Source: G016234445 sp964438865 (GTDB lineage Bacteria; Chloroflexota; Dehalococcoidia; Tepidiformales; Tepidiformaceae). Taken from it: a stretch of 64,000 nt of DNA. The stretch lies in NCBI GenBank assembly GCA_964438865.1, contig CAYTMI010000001.1:1-64000 (forward strand). The letters run 5' to 3'. The position numbers and the translations under genes were made by a program. Positions 40,789-47,978 of this stretch are shown here, one piece after another; the stretch's first letter is position 1; each line of letters starts with the position of its first letter. Below the pieces are notes generated by a model. The model worked only from the letters and a program-made list of their open reading frames with translations, ran no database searches and was not told where the DNA came from.

Positions 40789-41706
40789 ATGGAACGTTAC
40801 ACCATCGCCCGGTTCAACGAGGACTTCCCCGACGAAGATGCCTGCCTCGCCCACGTAGTCGATCTGGTCTACGGCGGGACCGATCAGATCCCTTGCCGGG
40901 CATGTGGCGTGGTGCGGCCCCACGCGCGTCTGACGAACCGCAAGGCGTACTCCTGCGCCTACTGCGGGACGCACGTCTACCCGCTGGCCGGGACGATCTT
41001 CGCGAAGTCCACCACGCCGCTGAAGTCGTGGTTCTACGCGATGTACCTCATGGGGTCGACGCGGTGCGGGATCAGCGCCAAGCAGCTTGAGCGCGAGCTG
41101 GGCGTGACCTACAAGACGGCCTGGCGCATCTTCACCCAGATTCGCAAGCTCATGGATGACGACACCGGTCCGCTCTCCGGCGAAGTCGAGATCGATGAGA
41201 CGTTCGTTGGCGGGAAGCTGAGCAACAAGGCCCACCGCAAGCACGCCCAGGACGTTCTCGCGAATAAGACGGCCGTCGTCGGAGCCGTCGAGCGTGGCGG
41301 GAAGCTCCGCGCGCAGGTTGTCCCGAACGTCCGCAAGACCGCCCTGATTCCTTTAGTCGTCGCCCACGTGATGCCGGAATCGACCATCTTCACGGACGAA
41401 GCGAGGGGTTACACGAACCTCCCCAAGCACGGCTACACGCACCACCGGGTCAACCACACGGCGAAGGTCTACGTGGTAGGCAACGTCCACACGAACACGA
41501 TCGAGGGCTTCTGGAGCCTGCTCAAGAACGGCATCCGCGGAGCCCACCACTCGGTTGGGGCGGCCTACCTCCAGACCTACGTGAACGAATACGTCTGGCG
41601 TTACAACCACCGTCAGGACCGAGCCCCGATGTTTCAGACGCTCGCGGGCCGGGCGGGGAAGGTCCGGTACGGGCGTTACGGCAAGTACGCGCCGGTGGGG
41701 AAATGA
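40789..41706 (+). CDS. IS1595 family transposase
   Basis: The protein of 305 residues has an N-terminal zinc ribbon (IPCRACG and CAYCG) and the ISXO2-like DDE domain: VEIDETFVGGK, FTDEARGY and VGNVHTNTIEGFWSLLK. It cuts and joins the element's ends. ATG 40789 is preferred over ATG 40771 because the promoter's -10 lies between them, giving a leaderless message. It is complete, with no frameshift. Confidence 0.93.
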   Translation: MERYTIARFNEDFPDEDACLAHVVDLVYGGTDQIPCRACGVVRPHARLTNRKAYSCAYCGTHVYPLAGTIFAKSTTPLKSWFYAMYLMGSTRCGISAKQLERELGVTYKTAWRIFTQIRKLMDDDTGPLSGEVEIDETFVGGKLSNKAHRKHAQDVLANKTAVVGAVERGGKLRAQVVPNVRKTALIPLVVAHVMPESTIFTDEARGYTNLPKHGYTHHRVNHTAKVYVVGNVHTNTIEGFWSLLKNGIRGAHHSVGAAYLQTYVNEYVWRYNHRQDRAPMFQTLAGRAGKVRYGRYGKYAPVGK

Positions 41707-41711
41707 GAAAA

Positions 41712-41726
41712 CCGCCCTTCGGGCGG
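41712..41726 (-). terminator. Intrinsic terminator reading leftward
   Basis: The stem ccgccc/gggcgg with a ttc loop is followed on the minus strand by TTTTCTC. It would stop leftward transcription from the methyltransferase side before it runs antisense into the transposase gene. Confidence 0.6.
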
Positions 41727-41748
41727 CTCTCGGGGTGCTAGGATAGGG

Positions 41749-41777
41749 TTGCAAACGTGGGGCTGTGAATCTAGAGT
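41749..41777 (+). promoter_or_regulatory. Promoter of the 259-aa/PIN operon
   Basis: TTGCAA (41749-41754), a 17-nt spacer and TAGAGT (41772-41777) precede a leader of about 45 nt containing GGGGAG before GTG 41828. Confidence 0.5.
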
Positions 41778-41827
41778 AGCAGCCCCGGCTTGGCCGTGTC
41801 CAGCGCCGTGGGCGGGGAGTAACTGAC

Positions 41828-42607
41828 GTGACGACGGACGAACGGCCGTACCTGCAATTGACCGTCGAGGGCGCGGACTCGCTGGACCTCCGCACGTTCG
41901 CGAATTCCGCTTCAGATCTCTATAAACTCCTGACACGCCTTACCACCAAAGAGGCCGCCGGGGAGCGAGGCCACTGGGAAGTCCAAGCTCCCGGCGACTT
42001 CACGGTAACAGCAACTCCGAACGGGGTCTCGGCGCAAGCGCTGAATGCGATAGTCGCTGACTCTTACGCTGCCGCGCTTGCCGTTACAGACGACGCGCCG
42101 AACATCTGGCCGGAGAGCTTCGAAGAGCCTGAGCGACGGTTGATGAGGAGAATCGTCAACCGACTTCGAACGAACGCACCGGTCCACGTCAACGCCACGG
42201 AACAGGACCCACAAACGATTCCCGCCGCCGCCCGTGCATCCGGTCGGATGGTTCCCGTGTTCGCCTCCTGGGGAACGGTCGATGGCGAGCTTCGCTCCAT
42301 ATCTTCCGATGCGGGGCTTCAGATACGCCTTACCGAACATGGTTCCGGGGTGGCCGTGCGATGCCACATCGAGCGCAAACTGTTGCCCGCAAGCATGACC
42401 CTCTTTGAGCAGATGGTCCGGGTTCATGGCTACATCTACTACCGGCGAAACGGCCGTCCCAGCACCATTCTGTCGGTCACTCAGGTTGAGCCTCTGCTAG
42501 CGCCTGAACGGGAGCTAACAGAGTTCAAAGGGGCCCTTCCGGGACTTACAGGAGGTGTCCCGCCTGGCGAATATGTTCGACGGTTAAGAGCGGGTGGTGA
42601 TGGCTAA
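41828..42607 (+). CDS. Unknown protein, first gene of PIN operon
   Basis: The 259-residue protein is not recognised. The first 60 residues (LQLTVEGADSLDLRTFANSASDLYKLLTRL) look like a small helical and beta domain, and the C-terminal part (VDGELRSISSDAGLQIRL through VRVHGYIYYRRNGRPSTI) looks like a beta-barrel seen in unknown proteins next to PIN genes. It starts at GTG 41828 with GGGGAG upstream. The PIN gene start overlaps its end by 8 bp, so translation is coupled. An antitoxin or scaffold role is only an inference from that. Confidence 0.7.
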   Translation: MTTDERPYLQLTVEGADSLDLRTFANSASDLYKLLTRLTTKEAAGERGHWEVQAPGDFTVTATPNGVSAQALNAIVADSYAAALAVTDDAPNIWPESFEEPERRLMRRIVNRLRTNAPVHVNATEQDPQTIPAAARASGRMVPVFASWGTVDGELRSISSDAGLQIRLTEHGSGVAVRCHIERKLLPASMTLFEQMVRVHGYIYYRRNGRPSTILSVTQVEPLLAPERELTEFKGALPGLTGGVPPGEYVRRLRAGGDG

Positions 42608-43160
42608 CGAACTACACGCATGGGATACATGTCTTTTTCTTCGCTACCTAGTCGAACCTCCGAAGAACGCGAAGGAACAGGAAGAACTGGAAAGAGTAGA
42701 AGCGCTGATGCAAAAAGCCGCTAAAGGCGAACTCCTGATTGTCACCTCTACCCTAACCCTTGCAGAAATTCGGCCACGGGGGGCCTACAACGCCCGCCAC
42801 CTCGCCACGATCGAGGATCTGTTCTACCGAGGCCGTCGGAACGTCAAGATCCAGAACGTCACGCCTCCCATTGCTGCGCTTGCCTCGCGCTGGGGCGGTG
42901 ACTACAACGAACTCACTGCCCCCGACGCTATTCACGCGGCCACAGCTTTGCTGGAGGGTGCGACGGCGCTCTATACGTTCGATGGCAATTCTGACAAGGA
43001 GCGCAATCGTAGCGGAAAGCTGCTCTCCTTCAATGGCAAACTATCGGATCAAGGAAGGACTCTGACGATCATCGAGCCGCCCGCCGTCGAGTTGCCGCCA
43101 GAGCCGGAAGGCTGGCAGCCCTCAATGAACCTTGACGGCCTTCCTGATGAGGCGCCGTAG
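42600..43160 (+). CDS. PIN-domain protein in transposon
   Basis: The 186-residue protein has a PIN fold with WDTCLFLRYL, LTLAEIRP, PDAIHAATALLEGA and TFDGNSDK as metal acids. It should be a metal-dependent RNase. I use ATG 42600, overlapping the upstream stop; GTG codons at 42594 and 42597 are alternatives. It is longer than typical VapC, with a Pro-rich tail (PPAVELPPEPEGW). Its partner is not an RHH or Phd antitoxin but the 259-residue protein. Confidence 0.8.
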   Translation: MANELHAWDTCLFLRYLVEPPKNAKEQEELERVEALMQKAAKGELLIVTSTLTLAEIRPRGAYNARHLATIEDLFYRGRRNVKIQNVTPPIAALASRWGGDYNELTAPDAIHAATALLEGATALYTFDGNSDKERNRSGKLLSFNGKLSDQGRTLTIIEPPAVELPPEPEGWQPSMNLDGLPDEAP

Positions 43161-43271
43161 TCGTTCGCTTGTCACGGACTCTGTTTGTTTCGCTTCGATC
43201 CCAGGGTCGCGTAACTTCCCGTCCTCATAGCTAGGCCGGGGCTTGTCCTTGCCGCGTGGTGTTCCGCCCAT
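43122..43271 (-). CDS. Possible 49-residue protein after methyltransferase
   Basis: On the minus strand, an ATG 43269-43271 lies 4 bp after the methyltransferase stop and reads 49 codons rich in Lys and Arg (GKDKPRPSYEDGKLRDPG). It overlaps the end of the PIN gene by 39 bp. It has no ribosome site, so it could be chance, but its position as the next gene of that transcript is suggestive. Confidence 0.4.
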   Translation of the reverse strand: MGGTPRGKDKPRPSYEDGKLRDPGIEAKQTESVTSERLRRLIRKAVKVH

Positions 43272-43275
43272 GGGC

Positions 43276-44589
43276 CTAGGTTACCACAGGCTTCGCCCGG
43301 GCCGCCTCAATCAGCTCTTCCGCCGAGTGGCGGCCGGCGTCGATCTGAGGCATGGGAGCGGCGTCCATTCCCCGAAGGCCCGTGGCAGCGCTGGCGAGTA
43401 CAAGAACCTCATCCAGCTTCCCGAGCAAGTCTTCGACCGTTACCAGGTGGATCTCCAGGCCCTTGGTGCGGATGCGGGCCACCTCTTCATGGGCGTTCCG
43501 GGTGAAGCTGAAGGCTATGACCAGCCCTCGCTGCTTCCCCGCGCGGTGGACGGCCGTCTCGAAATTATCAATCACGTTCCGCCCGACCGCCTCAGACTGT
43601 TTGATCTGGACGGGGTCATGCAGCATGAACGTCCATCCGTCGATCCCCATGTCGCCGGACTTCCGGTTGGACTGGATACCGTTGATGCGGTCCACCACCC
43701 AGTTCTGAAACTCAAAGGGCTTGAGCGCCCGGAGATCGTCCACCGTCGTCGGCATCCCGATCACCTTCACGTCCGCGGCTCCCACTTTCGCAAGACGGCG
43801 AATCATAAGGTTGCAGGCCGTGGGGGAAATATCGATGCCGATCCATTGGCGTTTGAGGCGGTGGGCCACCACGACCGTAGTGCCGCACCCGGCGAAGGGA
43901 TCGAGCACCACGTCCCCTTCCTTGCTGCTGGATAGGATGATGCGCTCCAGCAGCTCTTCGGGCTTCTGCGTGGGGTAGCCAAGACGCGCCTTGGCCGACG
44001 GCGCGACGATGCGGATCTGCCACACGTCGTCAGGGTGCTTGCCCTTCGGGTTGAGCGTCTGCGGCCCGAAGTCGTGAGCGCCCCGAACGTTGCCGATGTA
44101 GTGGGAGAAGCGTTCCTTGGTGCTCTCCGCGTACTCATCGCGCACCGGGTCCGGGTTGAAGTACCAGTCCTTGCCCTTGGTGTACCAGAGGATGTTGTCG
44201 TGCCGCCTCGCCCACCGCCGGGGGGAAACGCCCGCGCCCTTGTAGTACCAGATGATCTCGTTGGAAAAGTGTTCTTCCCCGAGAACTTCGTCACACATCA
44301 CCTTCAGGTAGTGGCAGGCGTGCCAATCGCAATGCAGGTACATGGAGCCGGTCGGCTTCAAGACGCGCCACATCTCCATGATCCGCTCGCGCATCCAGCC
44401 GACGTAGTGGTAGATGCCGCCCTCCCACCGATCTTCGAAGCTCCGAACCTCTGCCTCATCGCCCCAGATGACTTCGTAGTGGCGGTTACTGAAGAACGGC
44501 GGGTCAAGGTAAATCAGGTCAACGGAGTTGGAAGGCAGCGCCGCCAGGCGGCTCATGTTGTCGTCGCAGTAGAGGACGCCCGTATCCAT
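43276..44589 (-). CDS. DNA methyltransferase fused to Mrr-like nuclease domain
   Basis: The 437-residue protein is a beta-class N6-adenine or N4-cytosine methyltransferase: motif IV DPPF (29-32) comes before motif I DPFAGCGTT (230-238) and WIGIDIS, with the target recognition region between. Residues about 294-395 (FQNWVVDRING, KSGDMGIDGW, PVQIKQ) match an Mrr-like PD-(D/E)XK fold with D...QxK. It may modify and cut DNA, or the tail may only bind DNA. The start is ATG 44587-44589, with TACCAT 7 nt upstream. It is at the right end of the transposon, reading inward. Confidence 0.87.
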   Translation of the reverse strand: MDTGVLYCDDNMSRLAALPSNSVDLIYLDPPFFSNRHYEVIWGDEAEVRSFEDRWEGGIYHYVGWMRERIMEMWRVLKPTGSMYLHCDWHACHYLKVMCDEVLGEEHFSNEIIWYYKGAGVSPRRWARRHDNILWYTKGKDWYFNPDPVRDEYAESTKERFSHYIGNVRGAHDFGPQTLNPKGKHPDDVWQIRIVAPSAKARLGYPTQKPEELLERIILSSSKEGDVVLDPFAGCGTTVVVAHRLKRQWIGIDISPTACNLMIRRLAKVGAADVKVIGMPTTVDDLRALKPFEFQNWVVDRINGIQSNRKSGDMGIDGWTFMLHDPVQIKQSEAVGRNVIDNFETAVHRAGKQRGLVIAFSFTRNAHEEVARIRTKGLEIHLVTVEDLLGKLDEVLVLASAATGLRGMDAAPMPQIDAGRHSAEELIEAARAKPVVT

Positions 44590-44623
44590 CGGGCGGATGG
44601 TAAGCTGAATCTGGCCCTCGCCT

Positions 44624-44648
44624 TACGTGCTGTGAGGGGATAGTTACC
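44624..44648. repeat. Right terminal inverted repeat
   Basis: It is the inverted copy of 40742-40766 with two mismatches, both in the region equal to the left TTGACA and its neighbour. Confidence 0.88.
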
Positions 44649-44656
44649 TAAAATTA
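44649..44656. repeat. Right 8-bp target site duplication
   Basis: TAAAATTA, identical to 40734-40741. Confidence 0.9.
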
Positions 44657-44756
44657 CGATGACCTCACTGCGCTGTCAACCCCCGCATGCGGGGAAGATG
44701 ATGCTGGCGGCCCGTTAACGGACGGTGTCTGCAAGCCGTGTTGGTGCGGACCCCGC

Positions 44757-45608
44757 TCAGGCCTGCCCGGTCATCATCTTCATGAAGCGCTCGGTGCGTT
44801 CCTCAGGGGTGCCCGAGCGGTCGAACAGCCCACCGGGCGACAGCGTGATCCCGCCGTCGACGACCAGCGCGTGGCCGGTGACGAAGCTTGAGGCATCGCT
44901 GGCCAGCCAGAGCGCCGCTTCGGCTATGTCGTTCGGCACCCCGGAACGCTTGATCGGCTGGCTCAGGGCGAGCGCGCCCTTGATCAGTTCGACGGTGCTG
45001 TCGGCCTGTTCGGAAGTGAGGCCCATGGCCCCGGCGAAGATCGGCGTGGCGATGCCGCCGGGGCAGATCGCGTTCACCCGGACGTTCCATTCGCCCAGTT
45101 CCACCGCAGCTGTCTTCGAAAGGTGGATGACCGCCGCCTTCGCCATGCTGTAGACGTGGGGGCCGAAGATCGCGCCGACGCCGGCGACACTGGCGGTGTT
45201 GATGATGCTCCCGCTGCCCTGCGCCTTCATCACCTTGGCGGCGTGCTTGACGCCCATGAACACCCCACGGAGGAGGACGCCCATCGTCATGTCGTAGCCG
45301 GCCATATCGGTGTCCTCAATCGGCCCGCTGACGCCGCCGAAGCCGGCGTTGTTGTACATCGCGTCCAGCCGCCCAAACTTGCGAACGGCGTATTCGACGG
45401 CGGCGGCAACGTCGTTCTCCTGGCTGACGTCGGTGTGGAGATAGGCCGTAGCCGTGCCCAGTTCCTCGGCCAGCTTCTCGCCACGGGCATCCTGGATGTC
45501 GGCGATCACGACCTTCGCGCCTTCGCGTGCGAAAAGGCGGACGGTACCTTCGCCGATCCCGCTTGCACCCCCGGTGACGACGGCGACCTTTCCGTTGAGA
45601 CGTGGCAT
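44757..45608 (-). CDS. Short-chain dehydrogenase/reductase
   Basis: The 283-residue SDR has TGGASGIG, the NAD-favouring VIADIQD, NNAGFGG, the active-site SVAGVGAIFG, the YSMAK pair and VVDGGITLSPGG. It resembles glucose 1-dehydrogenase-like or 3-alpha-hydroxysteroid type SDRs. It carries a 25-residue C-terminal extension with RSGTPEERTERFM. The start ATG 45606-45608 has GAGGAG upstream. Its 3' end is 100 bp from the transposon's right duplication. Confidence 0.9.
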   Translation of the reverse strand: MPRLNGKVAVVTGGASGIGEGTVRLFAREGAKVVIADIQDARGEKLAEELGTATAYLHTDVSQENDVAAAVEYAVRKFGRLDAMYNNAGFGGVSGPIEDTDMAGYDMTMGVLLRGVFMGVKHAAKVMKAQGSGSIINTASVAGVGAIFGPHVYSMAKAAVIHLSKTAAVELGEWNVRVNAICPGGIATPIFAGAMGLTSEQADSTVELIKGALALSQPIKRSGVPNDIAEAALWLASDASSFVTGHALVVDGGITLSPGGLFDRSGTPEERTERFMKMMTGQA

Positions 45609-45666
45609 GGATGCTCCTCAGGTATGTGTGGCGAGGAGTCTACGGGAAAGCCGCGGGAGCGTCCGT

Positions 45667-46446
45667 TTAGTCCGTGGGGAAGCGGGCGGCGAAACCGGCT
45701 TCGTCGAGCCTGGCCCCCCGGCGGCGCTCGCTCACCGCCAGTTCCATCCGCGTCAGTTGGGCGAGCCCCTTGCGCGTGTCGCTGGCGACGCGGGCCTTGT
45801 CCTGCCGCTTCAGGCGCGTCTTAAAGAGCCAGTACGTCCAGTCCTTCCAGTCGGAGTAGGAGACGTGTTCGCCGAGCATGCGGCCGGTCTGTTCGTAGTA
45901 CATCGCCGTCAGTTCGCCGCGGCCGCGACCGTAAACGCGCACGTACATCGACTCGTCGTCGCGGGGGTCCGTGCCCCAGGCCCGGGCCCGCGCCTGCTTG
46001 TGAATCTCCTCTTCCACGCTCAACTGGAGAGCCTCTTCAACGAGGACCCCGTAGAGGTAGTTCAGGTGGGCGGCGTGTTTTGCCGCCCCGAGACGGGCTG
46101 CGAACTCCTCGTCGTCGATCTCCACGTCGTCAGGCCAGCGGCCTTCGAAGAGGAGGAGGTCGCATTCGCCGGCGGGGGTGATGTCGCGCACATCTTCAAG
46201 CAGGCGTTCCGCGAGGAGGAGCCAGTCGAAGGCCTCGCCCCCGGTGAGGTACCGGTAGGTGCGGTCGCCGACGCGTTCTTCCGGGAGGCGCCACTGCCCG
46301 ACGGCGTCGAGCATCGCTTCGAACCAGTGCTGCCCCCCGGTGATCGCCTGGCGGAAGTGGAAGAGCGTCTCGGCGGGCGCGGGGACTCCCGGCTGTTCCG
46401 GGTCCCCGGCGGCTTCTTGCTCGACAGAGTGCGCAGACGTCGTCAT
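45667..46446 (-). CDS. Uncharacterised conserved-looking protein
   Basis: The 259-residue soluble protein is not recognised. It is rich in aromatic and acidic residues, with blocks such as GGEAFDWLLLAERLLED, AAKHAAHLNYLYGVLVEEAL and SDWKDWTYWLFKTRLKRQDKA, which are helical. There is no signal or membrane segment. The ATG is preceded by TACTAT with a 9-nt gap (gaggatgcg), which also contains GAGG, so both leader types are possible. It lies 58 bp upstream of the SDR on the same strand. Confidence 0.7.
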   Translation of the reverse strand: MTTSAHSVEQEAAGDPEQPGVPAPAETLFHFRQAITGGQHWFEAMLDAVGQWRLPEERVGDRTYRYLTGGEAFDWLLLAERLLEDVRDITPAGECDLLLFEGRWPDDVEIDDEEFAARLGAAKHAAHLNYLYGVLVEEALQLSVEEEIHKQARARAWGTDPRDDESMYVRVYGRGRGELTAMYYEQTGRMLGEHVSYSDWKDWTYWLFKTRLKRQDKARVASDTRKGLAQLTRMELAVSERRRGARLDEAGFAARFPTD

Positions 46447-46559
46447 CGCATCCTCATAGTAGCAAACCGGCGATTTGCGGCCTCCGGCGGGCGTCGGCCT
46501 TCCCCGATCCTTGCCCCGGCCGCTTCCCTCTTCGCCCCGCCGTCGTCACACTCAACCCC

Positions 46560-46832
46560 ATGGGTAGTCTCCAGGTCATCGCCAGCGTCGCATTCCCCTT
46601 GATGATGGTCATCGGCGCGATCGCCGCCTGGCGCATCAGCAAGCGCGAAAACGACCCCGCCGCGGACAGACCCGCCTGGCGCGATGACTCGCTGGACGAC
46701 TGGCGCCGCGAGCGCGACCTCGGCATCGACGAAGAACGCAACGCGAGGGATGCCGCCCTCACGGGGGATCACCTCTCCCTGGGACAGGAAGAAGCCCCCG
46801 AAACGCAGCGTCACCAGCGCATCGGGGGCTAA
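46560..46832 (+). CDS. Small membrane-anchored protein
   Basis: The 90-residue protein has one N-terminal helix (about 7-25, IASVAFPLMMVIGAIAAW) followed by a charged tail (RDDSLDDWRRERDLGIDEERN). The ATG has CACACT 7 nt upstream and no ribosome site. I do not recognise a family. A real gene is likely from the clear helix and tail, but it is short. Confidence 0.5.
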   Translation: MGSLQVIASVAFPLMMVIGAIAAWRISKRENDPAADRPAWRDDSLDDWRRERDLGIDEERNARDAALTGDHLSLGQEEAPETQRHQRIGG

Positions 46833-46855
46833 GAGACAGTTCCAGGCCCGGCAGG

Positions 46856-47599
46856 CTACCGCCGGCGCGTGACCATGAAGCCCGCGGCCGCCGCCAGCAC
46901 TGCCCCCGCCATCGCAACGAACATGGCATTACTCGAGCCACCGTTCCCTGCTTCGAGGCCAGAACCGGTAGCCGGCGGCTTCGGCGCCGGCGCTGTGGTG
47001 GCGGTGGGAGTGGGCGTCGCCGTCGAAGCGACGAGCACAGCGCAGGCAATCCGGGCGCCCGAGTTGCCGGTCGGGTCCGTCACCTGGTCGTCGGCGGCAG
47101 CATGGACGACGAGTGCCGCTCCGGCAACGGTGTCGATGCTGCTGACGCCCGTGGTCAGCGAGATCCGGTTGGTCGCCACCGTATGGCTGCCCGTGCCAGT
47201 GAAGCTTGCGGGGATGCCCACAAGGTCCCCGGCGTGAGGCCCCTCCGCGGAGTCAAGTCCGTGCTTGCTCCCGCCAGGATTGAAGTGGCCGCCAGCGGAA
47301 GTGAAGGCCGGTCCTTCGCACTTGCCAGTGCCGTGGATGTGGACGCCGTGCGCCCCGGCGGCCAGCCCGGCGGCGTCGAGGTTGATCTGGACGACGCCCT
47401 GGGCGTCCTGGTTGACGGTGACGGTCCCGACGGATGCGCCGGTCCCATCGACGAGAGGGGCGGTGATGGTCTTAACCGCCGGGCCGGTGTAGATGGCCGG
47501 GCCCGTGTGAATGGGGCCGTCGGCCAGTACGGGGGCTGCGCCGGCCGCGAGCACAAGGAGCGCCGCGGCGGCAAGGGTAAGGTGGGTTCGAATCGACAC
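46856..47599 (-). CDS. sodC: Cu/Zn superoxide dismutase, membrane-tethered
   Basis: The 247-residue protein has a signal peptide (to about residue 26) and a SodC domain with all metal histidines: HGVHIHGTGKC, GGHFNPGGSKHG, GPHAGDL and LVVHAAADDQ, plus the disulfide Cys in IACAVL. It removes superoxide outside the cell. A Pro/Thr-rich linker, a PPATGSG motif, a hydrophobic helix and terminal RRR follow, resembling a cell-wall sorting or membrane anchor tail. Confidence 0.92.
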   Translation of the reverse strand: MSIRTHLTLAAAALLVLAAGAAPVLADGPIHTGPAIYTGPAVKTITAPLVDGTGASVGTVTVNQDAQGVVQINLDAAGLAAGAHGVHIHGTGKCEGPAFTSAGGHFNPGGSKHGLDSAEGPHAGDLVGIPASFTGTGSHTVATNRISLTTGVSSIDTVAGAALVVHAAADDQVTDPTGNSGARIACAVLVASTATPTPTATTAPAPKPPATGSGLEAGNGGSSNAMFVAMAGAVLAAAAGFMVTRRR

Positions 47600-47978
47600 A
47601 GAGTCCTCCAGGGGTGGGTTACACAGGATGTGGTGGCTGGCGCCGCCAGGCTCGCAGGGAACCCAGGGGCGCCGGCGGCTTCCTCAAGCCGCCTCGCAGG
47701 AGCATAAGCCACGTGCCCCCGTGGGGGTGTGAGGTACGCCACGCTGGCGACGCCAAGATTCCCCGCCGCCCGGCGAAACCGTATCCTCCTCTCCGGCAGG
47801 AGGTGGCAGCATGGCCGCGAAGAAGGCAGCCCCGGAGGCCGCATCAATAGCTGCGTAGGAGTGCCGATTATAGCGGTGAAGGGACGGGGGCGTGTTGCCG
47901 GGATCGGTGGCGGCATGTAGCGTTTCGGCGCGAAGGCAGTCCGCTGCTCTGGAGCCAACCTACCGTTCGGAAGGTGCC
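47600..47978. other. 379-bp intergenic region with a 15-codon frame
   Basis: No full gene is seen. A frame at 47811-47858 starts ATG with AGGAGG 7 nt before it and reads MAAKKAAPEAASIAA. Its ribosome site (47798-47803) can pair with cctcct at 47785-47790 in a 6-bp stem with a 7-nt loop. A G/C palindrome lies near 47712-47732. The region between divergent sodC and the lipase should hold both promoters. Confidence 0.4.

Larger units (their letters stand above)
40742..44648. mobile_element. IS1595-like transposon with passenger genes
   Basis: The 3,907-bp element is bounded by 25-bp inverted repeats (23 of 25 identical) starting ggtaactatccc, and flanked by the perfect 8-bp duplication TAAAATTA. 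It contains an IS1595-type transposase, an unknown 259-residue protein, a PIN-domain protein, a small possible gene and a DNA methyltransferase with a nuclease-like tail. Eight-bp duplications and the transposase type agree with the IS1595 family. Its ends look intact and the transposase is full length, so it may still move. Confidence 0.88.

Noticed and set aside
45667..46446. Phenylacetyl-CoA epoxygenase subunit (PaaA/PaaC)
   Set aside because: Helical pattern is similar but the ferritin-like metal ligands are not present.
47581..47600. tRNA-like T-loop word ggttcgaatc
   Set aside because: It lies in the 5' coding part of sodC and no cloverleaf can be drawn.
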